From NCBI GenBank assembly GCA_035285005.1, contig JAYKIB010000295.1, positions 1-36,285 on the forward strand: a stretch of DNA of 36,285 nucleotides, given 5' to 3'. Position 1 is the stretch's first letter, and every line of letters starts with the position of its first letter. Made by a program: the position numbers and the translations under genes. This DNA is from Prochlorothrix sp035285005 (GTDB taxonomy: Bacteria; Cyanobacteriota; Cyanobacteriia; Prochlorotrichales; Prochlorotrichaceae). Below the pieces are notes generated by a model. That model was not told where the DNA came from. It did not search any database and worked only from the letters and a program-made list of their open reading frames with translations. Positions 25,889 through 31,880 of the stretch are shown piece by piece.

Positions 25889-28276
25889 TTACGACTCCTC
25901 TTCGCTGTAGCTGTAGTTTTCCCCCTCATCCTCCTCATCCTCATCCGTTTGTTGGCTACCACCGCCCACCACGGCCAAATCGATCTGCTGGCGATAGTAA
26001 TCCACATTCTTAACCTGGACCTCCACCCGATCGCCCAGACGGTACTGCTGCCGGTTCTTGCGACCCACCAACCGTTGCTGTCGCGAGCGATACTCATACC
26101 AGTCATCCTTGAGGGAACTGACATGGACTAGTCCTTCCACCAGTAAATCTTCGATCTCCACAAAGAAGCCGTAGGACTGCACCCCCGTAATCAGGCCCTG
26201 GAAGACCTCCCCGGTGTGTGCCTTCATAAACTCAGCCTTCTTGAGGCCAATCAAGTCCTCCTCCGCTTCCAGGGCCAGCTTCTCCCGCTCACTGAGGTGG
26301 ACGACAATTTGCTGGATATGGCTCTCCACCTCACTTTGGGTTTCCGGCGGCAACACATTCCAATTAATCTGGCCATGGCAGGAACTGTGGCGCAGCTTGA
26401 CAATATCCTTGGCCCGCACCGATCGCCGATCGCGACCCTCCTTGAACATCAAATGCAAGACCCGCTGCACCATCAAATCCGCATAGCGGCGTGTGGGGCA
26501 GGTGAAGTGGGCATATCCCCCCTCCAGGGCCAAGCCAAAATGCTTACCCGGTGTCATGCTGTAGGTCGCCGGTCGCAGGGTCTCCTGGAGCAAATAGGTC
26601 AGTACCCGCTCAGCCTGGGATGTGGCAAACTGCTGCAAAAAGTGCTGGTAATCCTGGGGTTCCACCCCCTCTTCGCCCTGAATCTCCAAGTTCAGGCCCA
26701 TATTTTCCACCAACTTAATCACATCCTGCACCTGAATCGGTTCCGGGGGCCGATGGACCCGGTACAGGGCAGGGACTTCTAGGGCCTGGAGATGGCTGGC
26801 CACCAGTTGGTTGGCGAGGATCATCACCTCCGCCAGCACAGCCCGAATCGGCAACTCCTCCGCCACCAGCATCGCCCCCAGGCTGCCCTCATCATTGTAG
26901 GCAAAGCGGCTAAACCAGTCGCTGCCCAGGCGATTCACCGCCGGATTACTTTCGCTGGAAAGATGTTCCGGCAAATTAAACTCAAAAGCTCCCCGCTTTT
27001 GGCGCTGAAGTCGCAACTGTTGCCCTGCGGCTGCTAAATCATCCACCAGGGAGAAGATATCTTTAAGAGGCTTGATTTCATCGGGTAGCTTTTTCACCGT
27101 TGCTTTGGGATCGCGGCTGAGGATCGCCTGGGCCTGGGCATAGTTCAGCTGGTGATCCACCTCAATCACCGAAGGCAACAGTTCAAACTCCTGCACCGTG
27201 CCCGCCGCATCCAGGGTCACCTCCAGGGTAATGGCCAGGCGTTCCTGGCCAGCATGGAGACAGCCCAACTGATTGGAAATTTCCTGGGGGAAGAGGGGAA
27301 TGATCGTTTCGCCTAGGTAAACCGTGGTGCCGCGCCGTTGGGCCTCCTGGTCCAGGGGACTGCCCAGGGGCACATAGGCCGCAACATCGGCGGTATGGAT
27401 GCCCAGCTTCCAGCCTCCCCCCTTGAGGGCCGTTACGGTCAGGGCGCTGTCGATAATGGTTTCCACGGGGCTGTTTTCCCCTTCCGTGTGTTGGGGATCC
27501 GCCACATGGATGGTGATAGCGGGTTGTTTGCGCAGGTCCTGGCGCTTGCGGAAGTCGGTTTTGCGGACCTTGGTGGGGAGGTCCTTGGCGGCCTCGAGGG
27601 CGGCCTCGGGGAACTGGGTTGGGAGGCTGTGTTTGCAGCAGACAATATCGATATCGGAGGCGGCTTCGGCGGTACTGCCCAAAACCTGGGTGACTTGACC
27701 GAAGGGGGGGTGTTGGGCGATCGGGTAGCGCATCACCTCCACATTGACCAAATGCTCTACGGCCTCCGCCAGTTCGGTGGTGTCGTTCTGGAGATTGAGT
27801 TCAAACAAAAGCCGATCGTCCAGGGGGACGGCCCGGTAGTCCTCCTCCACCTGCTTCACCCGCGCCAATACCGAGGTATTGGCCCGCTCCAGGATCATCA
27901 TCACTTCCCCTTCGGGACTGCGGCGGCGACTCCCTTCCTTGGTGACGCGCACCAGTACCCGATCGCCATTCCAGGCATTGTGCAAATGACATTCGCGGAT
28001 GTAGACATCCTCCGCCTCCTCATCATCTTGGATGGCGAAGCAAAAGCCTTTGCTGGAACAGCGTAACCGGCCCTCCACCTGATTTTCCGTGGAAACGCGG
28101 CGATACTTCCCCCGTTCCTTGCTCAGGACTCCCAAGCGTTCCATGGCATCCAGGGCAATTTGCAGTTGGGTTGCGCTTTCTTGATCTTCACAATCCAACT
28201 TTTTTTCTAGGGCTTTGGGGGCCACCAGTTTGCCATCGGTAAAGTTGGCCAATAATGCCACAACGGAAAATTTCAT
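25889..28276 (-). CDS. zam: RNB-family protein Zam with degenerate nuclease site
   Basis: RNase II/R-family protein of 795 aa. N-terminal winged-helix and cold-shock-like regions are followed by the RNB domain (about 240-600) and a C-terminal S1 domain (about 695-775, VFQGLITGVQSYGFFVEIED) with an acidic tail. In active enzymes the RNB domain has four conserved Asp in a D-x5-D-x-D-D arrangement. Here that stretch (about 252-280) contains an insertion and reads VETIIDSALTV, so most catalytic Asp are lost; GIHTADVAAYV follows normally. This degeneracy is the reported hallmark of cyanobacterial Zam (acetazolamide resistance), described as redox-regulated through Cys and needed for normal photosynthesis. 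Several Cys are present (29, 73, 79, 96, 213, 214, 339). A divergent active RNase II/R is the alternative, judged less likely. Confidence 0.85.
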   Translation of the reverse strand: MKFSVVALLANFTDGKLVAPKALEKKLDCEDQESATQLQIALDAMERLGVLSKERGKYRRVSTENQVEGRLRCSSKGFCFAIQDDEEAEDVYIRECHLHNAWNGDRVLVRVTKEGSRRRSPEGEVMMILERANTSVLARVKQVEEDYRAVPLDDRLLFELNLQNDTTELAEAVEHLVNVEVMRYPIAQHPPFGQVTQVLGSTAEAASDIDIVCCKHSLPTQFPEAALEAAKDLPTKVRKTDFRKRQDLRKQPAITIHVADPQHTEGENSPVETIIDSALTVTALKGGGWKLGIHTADVAAYVPLGSPLDQEAQRRGTTVYLGETIIPLFPQEISNQLGCLHAGQERLAITLEVTLDAAGTVQEFELLPSVIEVDHQLNYAQAQAILSRDPKATVKKLPDEIKPLKDIFSLVDDLAAAGQQLRLQRQKRGAFEFNLPEHLSSESNPAVNRLGSDWFSRFAYNDEGSLGAMLVAEELPIRAVLAEVMILANQLVASHLQALEVPALYRVHRPPEPIQVQDVIKLVENMGLNLEIQGEEGVEPQDYQHFLQQFATSQAERVLTYLLQETLRPATYSMTPGKHFGLALEGGYAHFTCPTRRYADLMVQRVLHLMFKEGRDRRSVRAKDIVKLRHSSCHGQINWNVLPPETQSEVESHIQQIVVHLSEREKLALEAEEDLIGLKKAEFMKAHTGEVFQGLITGVQSYGFFVEIEDLLVEGLVHVSSLKDDWYEYRSRQQRLVGRKNRQQYRLGDRVEVQVKNVDYYRQQIDLAVVGGGSQQTDEDEEDEGENYSYSEEES

Positions 28277-28440
28277 GGAACAGTCCTTAAGATCAGTCTG
28301 AGCAGAATGTCAGTCCGGGAAAACAATCCGGAAAGCGCCGGAAATGCTGGCGCTGGGGGAATGACGTTGGGGTCACCCGGGCGAGGAGCACCCAGGTCCG
28401 GTGAGCTAGGGTTGGGCCACAGTCGAGAACCCGCTACCCC
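28277..28440. other. Start of a 1.2-kb region without genes (upstream of zam)
   Basis: Presumed zam promoter and leader. No repeat, tRNA or conserved small RNA was recognised. Confidence 0.35.
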
Positions 28441-28567
28441 TAGGGGCTGTCATCATTTAACCCTAGACTGCCCTCAGAGTCAGGGACACAGCCCCTAGCT
28501 CCTACAACTGGGGCGGGTGTGTCACTCTGATATCGCAGGGTTCTATCGCTAATTGATGACACGCCCG
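28441..28567 (+). repeat. ~130-bp TGATGACA repeat, copy B (full)
   Basis: The left end TAGGGGCTGTCATCATTT is an imperfect inverse of the right end AATTGATGACACGCCCGA (14 of 18 positions). Internal conserved blocks are TGCCCTCAGAG, ACAACTGGGGCGGG, TGTCACTCTGATATC and GGTTC. No open frame is shared by the copies, so it looks non-coding and MITE- or REP-like. Confidence 0.75.
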
Positions 28568-29053
28568 AGGCGACACTGAACTGACGCAGGGTAGGGCGCA
28601 GGAAAGCGCTTGGGGTAGCCCTAGGGCTTGAGGCGGCGACGGAAGCTCGGTCAGACTAGACTGGGTGAAGACTCGTCCTTAGCAGACCTATCCGCCGCAA
28701 TTTGGCGATCGCACTCGGTGCCCTGGCACGGATGGGCAAGACTCATCACAGGTGCGAGCGTAATCCCAGGGTTTGCCACCAAGGGTCCTGCTGGAGCCCC
28801 CTTCGACTGCGCTGCAAGCAGCACAATCCCCAGAACGGGCGAAGGGGAGAAAGGGCTGGGCAGGCTCTCTGTCGCTCTGGGAGCGGCGGAGACGGCGAGA
28901 AACTTCTGAACAGTGGCACAGGGTGCACGGATAACGAGGTTGGGCGCTGCTCCGTTAGCTTGAGGGGCGAGGTGTGGGATTACGCAGGATTACACGGGAA
29001 TCACACCGGAGATATCGGGATAAGGGGCATGGAGGGTGAGAGTGAGGGGTTTC
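28568..29053. other. Unassigned non-coding stretch between two repeat copies
   Basis: About 490 bp of GC-rich sequence between copies B and C of the ~130-bp repeat. Open frames here have no recognisable family features and one runs into copy C. A CTTCGACTGCGCT...AGCGGGCGAAG-type patch around 28801-28845 resembles repeat debris. No gene is called. Confidence 0.4.
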
Positions 29054-29182
29054 TAGGGGTTGTCATGATTGACCCCGAGAATGCCCTCGGAATCCGGAAC
29101 ATCGCCCTGAGCACATCCCACTGGGGCGGGCGTGTCACGCTGATATCCCAAGGATTCCCCAGTGAATTGATGACACGCCCTA
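29054..29182 (+). repeat. ~130-bp TGATGACA repeat, copy C (full)
   Basis: Aligns with copy B over its whole length. It shares the left end TAGGGGTTGTCATGATT, CTGGGGCGGGCGTGTCACGC, TGATATC and the right end GAATTGATGACACGCCCTA. Many substitutions indicate an old divergence. Confidence 0.75.
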
Positions 29183-29512
29183 GGTCCGGCCTGGACTACA
29201 GTCGAGGTCTAGGCAGCGGAGAGAGCATCCTGGTTCTCTAGGGGCAGTGACCCCGTGTCCGGTGCAACAGTTGCTTCAACGATCGCCTCTCAGACAACTG
29301 CCCGGGCGGAAAGCGGCTGAAATAACGCGGCTCGCTTAAGGGTGCGCGTTGGAATAATCTCAGAAGTTGGCTCAGCAGTGGTCTCGTCAAATGTTGCCTC
29401 AACAAGACACTATACCGGTTTCCGTGAACAACCTCACCTCTGGAGGGCTGAGTTTCCGCCTGAATACGGTTAAGGTTCCCAGTAATCCCGGACCTTGGCT
29501 CCCCGTTGCGCC

Positions 29513-30184
29513 CTAATGATGTCGTTCTCCTGTGACAATATAGACAACGCGGTTGCCAATGTTCGTACAGTGATCGGCAATGCGTTCGAGATAGCGAATG
29601 ATGAGGACCAAAAGCACGATTGGTTCAACGGAGTCTCCCTGGAGGGGTTGCCCCACGAGCTGCCTATAGAGGGTGTCGTGGTCCGTGTCCACGAGGTTAT
29701 CGTCCTCTTTCATCGTCAGCCCCACCTGGGCATCCAAATTCACCAAGGCCTCCAGGCTGATGGCTAACATGGCCCGACAGCGGGAAAACATGAGCTTGAT
29801 GTGCGCCATGCAGGGGTGGGGTGGATAGGGAAAAAGCTGGATCGAAAGGGCGCCGATATCCTTGGCGTGATCCCCAATACGTTCGAGATCGCGGATCAGT
29901 TGCAGCAGGGAACTGAGCAGGCGCAAATCCTGGCTCACGGGAGCCTGGAGGGCGAGCAGGCCGATACAGTCCATCTCGATTTGGCGATAGAGCCGATCGA
30001 TTTCTTTGTCCTGGGTGCGGACCTGTTCAGCGGCTTCTAAATCTTGTTCAAACAGGGCTTGGCCCGAAAGCCAACAGGAGCTTTCCACGAGGGCACCCAT
30101 ACGCAGAACATCTTGCTGGACGGCCCTAATTTGACGATCGAACTGGGAGCGTGTCCCGCGGGAGGCAGGAGAGGGGGTTGTCAT
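29513..30184 (-). CDS. phoU: Phosphate signalling/uptake regulator PhoU
   Basis: PhoU-family protein of about 223 aa: two three-helix bundles, each with a metal-binding ExxxD-type motif, ERIGDHAKDIG in the first and ERIADHCTNIG in the second. The family represses the Pho regulon by connecting the Pst transporter to its sensor kinase at the membrane. No pst or pho genes are adjacent, so it is an orphan copy. The start is taken as the ATG at 30182-30184; an in-frame GTG at 30197-30199 would add five residues. It is divergent from psaM. Confidence 0.93.
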   Translation of the reverse strand: MTTPSPASRGTRSQFDRQIRAVQQDVLRMGALVESSCWLSGQALFEQDLEAAEQVRTQDKEIDRLYRQIEMDCIGLLALQAPVSQDLRLLSSLLQLIRDLERIGDHAKDIGALSIQLFPYPPHPCMAHIKLMFSRCRAMLAISLEALVNLDAQVGLTMKEDDNLVDTDHDTLYRQLVGQPLQGDSVEPIVLLVLIIRYLERIADHCTNIGNRVVYIVTGERHH

Positions 30185-30199
30185 AACGAGGGGGGTCAC

Positions 30200-30445
30200 T
30201 TGAGCCGCTGATCATTGGACCCACCCGGTCCCCGGGGAAAGAGTGGCTGGGTTGGGGCGATCGGGGGGACTGTGCGCGTGGGGTTCTTCCGGTGAGGGCT
30301 AGAGCGGGGATGCCCGCGAGGCACCCGCTAGGGCTGGGCTGCTAGGGCTAGGGGGTCAAAGGGTTGAGATAGGGTCGGGCTTGGGGGATGCCTGGGGTTC
30401 CCGGGGTAGTTTTTGGCGTTGCTGGGGTTTTGGGGGGTGCTTTAG
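30200..30445. other. Intergenic region upstream of phoU
   Basis: G-rich stretch with short GCTAGGGCT repeats (about 30330-30350). No gene or known RNA was recognised. A MITE-like element begins at 30446. Confidence 0.35.
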
Positions 30446-30544
30446 GGCACCTCGAAAAATTCAAATTTTGACCGCAGTGCCTACGGCAGAATCAGGGTTG
30501 TGGGGGGGCGGCGAAGCCGCCCCCCCACAATTAATCGAGGTGTC
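30446..30544 (-). mobile_element. 99-bp MITE-like element, copy 6 (inverted), with perfect 6-bp duplication
   Basis: 99 bp, with ends GGCACCTCGAAAAATT and AATTAATCGAGGTGTC. The hairpin is TTGTGGGGGGGCGGC-GAA-GCCGCCCCCCCACAA. It is flanked by CTTTAG at 30440-30445 and 30545-30550, a perfect target duplication. It lies between divergent phoU and psaM, about 240 bp upstream of psaM. Confidence 0.93.
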
Positions 30545-30600
30545 CTTTAGCAAATATTAGTATTGTAAAGGGCTTTGGGGGGATCGGATTGTAGTCCAGA

Positions 30601-30628
30601 TTGCGAAGCGGATGTTAACACATATAAC
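30601..30628 (+). promoter_or_regulatory. psaM: Possible psaM promoter
   Basis: TTGCGA (30601-30606) and TATAAC (30623-30628), with a 16-bp spacer, resemble sigma-70 boxes. They would give a leader of about 145 nt before psaM. This is sequence similarity only. Confidence 0.35.
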
Positions 30629-30780
30629 AAAATCTTTCCCCGCGTAAGGCTTTACCAGACAGTGTTAAAGGGGGAGGGTTGGTCAAACTGGGCCAAAGTC
30701 GCTCAGACTGCCCCGGCCTAGGGTTAGGTGTCCCCCAGTCCCATAAATCCAAATCCTCTTGAACGACAGGAGTTTTAAAC

Positions 30781-30870
30781 ATGGCTAATCTACAAATCAT
30801 CATTGCCCTGGCGATCGCGCTGCATGTGGGTGGTATGGCGCTGAAGCTAGGAACTGAACTGTATAAGTAA
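30781..30870 (+). CDS. psaM: Photosystem I reaction centre subunit XII (PsaM)
   Basis: A 29-residue single-span membrane protein: MANLQIII, a hydrophobic helix (ALAIALHVGGMAL), then the tail KLGTELYK. The tail and size match PsaM, a small subunit at the monomer interface of trimeric photosystem I (cyanobacterial versions end in forms such as LSTELYK). The ribosome binding site CAGGAG is at 30767-30772. A strong terminator follows at 30964, so it appears to be transcribed alone. The gene is too short for routine open-frame searches. The main alternative, another small photosystem peptide such as PsbX or PsaX, fits the tail less well. Confidence 0.85.
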   Translation: MANLQIIIALAIALHVGGMALKLGTELYK

Positions 30871-30963
30871 TCGGTTTTTGAATCACCTGTTGACTCAAAC
30901 GCCAGGTTTATTTACGCCAAACTGTCTACGGCAGCTGCTCAATTGCGATCGACAGGTTTGGGG

Positions 30964-30997
30964 AGCGGTTTCTCTGCCACGCAGAGGAACCGCTTTT
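30964..30997 (+). terminator. Rho-independent terminator after psaM
   Basis: A 14-bp stem (AGCGGTTTCTCTGC at 30964-30977 with 30981-30994; one G-U pair) and a 3-base loop are followed by TTTT. It lies 93 bp after the psaM stop. Confidence 0.8.
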
Positions 30998-31067
30998 AGC
31001 GGATGGGTGAAAACATCGACGCATCCAACGGTTGGGGGAGAGTGCCCATACAAGACTCAGGACTAGG

Positions 31068-31092
31068 GGCAGGCGGCGAAGCCGCCCATACC
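31068..31092 (+). repeat. Solo core hairpin of the 97-bp element
   Basis: GGCAGGCGGCGAAGCCGCC, then CATACC, contains the element core without its terminal repeats. Confidence 0.5.
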
Positions 31093-31181
31093 TATGAATT
31101 ACGGGTTTGCAACGGTACCGCACACGAGGGGAGTTGCCCCGCCGCCTGGGGAAGAGGACAGAGCGATGGGGGAAGTTTAGG

Positions 31182-31676
31182 ATGAAGTTTTGGGGGAAGT
31201 TTAGGGTGGAGTCTCGGGCGACGGGAATGCCGGGGGAACCGGTGGGACGGCTGGGTGTAGCGGGCGGAAGGCCACGGCCATTGTGGCTGGTCTTGCTCCT
31301 GTCGATCGCCAGTTTGGGGGTCTATTACAGCTGGTATAAATGGACGATTTTTGATGAGTTGCGGCGCTACCGGGGCACGGGGCTGTGGGGGAGCCAGGTG
31401 ATGCTGCCGTTTATGGTGGGGACGGGCTTACCCCTGGTTTTGTATGTATTTGATCCCGATGTGCCGGTGGCATTTTGTGGGGGATCGATCGTCGGTTTGG
31501 CTTGGATTGTGGGGATGCAGTGGTATTTATACCGCGTGATCAATCAGCTCTATCGCGAGGGGGGACAGCCTGCGCCCTTGCGGGTGGCATGGGTGTGGGT
31601 GCCCGGTTTGAATTTGGTGGTGGGGTGCCAGCAAATTCGGGTTTTATGTCGATATTGGCAAGGGAATTTCGATTAA
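31182..31676 (+). CDS. Small multi-span membrane protein, DUF4234-like
   Basis: About 164 aa with four predicted membrane segments: PLWLVLLLSIASLGVYYSWY, VMLPFMVGTGLPLVLYVF, FCGGSIVGLAWIVGMQWYLY, and a shorter one around VWVPGLNLVVG. The opening segment, followed by WTIFDELRRYRG, resembles DUF4234 proteins, whose role is unknown. The start at ATG 31182 is uncertain: 31227 is a downstream option, and the upstream frame back to 31107 looks non-coding. It is convergent with the Amt-phosphatase gene, separated by a tandem array and a MITE remnant. Confidence 0.65.
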   Translation: MKFWGKFRVESRATGMPGEPVGRLGVAGGRPRPLWLVLLLSIASLGVYYSWYKWTIFDELRRYRGTGLWGSQVMLPFMVGTGLPLVLYVFDPDVPVAFCGGSIVGLAWIVGMQWYLYRVINQLYREGGQPAPLRVAWVWVPGLNLVVGCQQIRVLCRYWQGNFD

Positions 31677-31683
31677 CGTAAAC

Positions 31684-31791
31684 GATGAATTGGGTTGCAG
31701 CGTGAACTGCGCTTAATTGGGTTGTAGCGTGAACTGCGGTTAATTGGGTTGTAGCGTGAACTGCGATGAATTGGGTTGTAGCGTGAACTGC
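31684..31791 (+). repeat. 27-bp tandem repeat, four units
   Basis: Units start at 31684, 31711, 31738 and 31765, with consensus opening GATGAATTGGGTTGTAGCG and ending TGAACTGC. The fifth unit start (31792) merges directly into a MITE-like element. The AATTGGGTTG block is the element's own left-side sequence, so the array probably arose by local amplification of it. Confidence 0.9.
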
Positions 31792-31880
31792 GATGAATTG
31801 GGTTGGGCGGCGAAGCCGCCCAACCCAACCCTGGTTTTTACGGGAGTCATGGGGCGAAAACTTAGCTATTTCCAGGTGCC
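31792..31880 (+). mobile_element. MITE-like element, copy 7, left end replaced by the tandem array
   Basis: The hairpin GGGTTGGGCGGCG-A-AGCCGCCCAACCC is perfect. The right end CTATTTCCAGGTGCC is followed by CTAGCG. The left terminal repeat is missing and the 27-bp array takes its place. The right end touches the stop codon of the amt fusion gene. Confidence 0.8.

Noticed and set aside
27338..28066. 242-residue plus-strand frame
   Set aside because: Antisense shadow of zam with no family features.
28702..29241. 179-residue plus-strand frame in the gene-free region
   Set aside because: No recognisable motif, atypical composition, and its 3' half runs through a copy of the ~130-bp repeat.
28277..29512. 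Possible structural RNA gene (RNase P RNA, tmRNA or SRP RNA)
   Set aside because: None of the conserved signature sequences of these RNAs that I know could be found. Repeats explain part of the region.
31684..31791. Possible CRISPR array
   Set aside because: The 27-bp units are contiguous with no unique spacers, so it is a simple tandem repeat.
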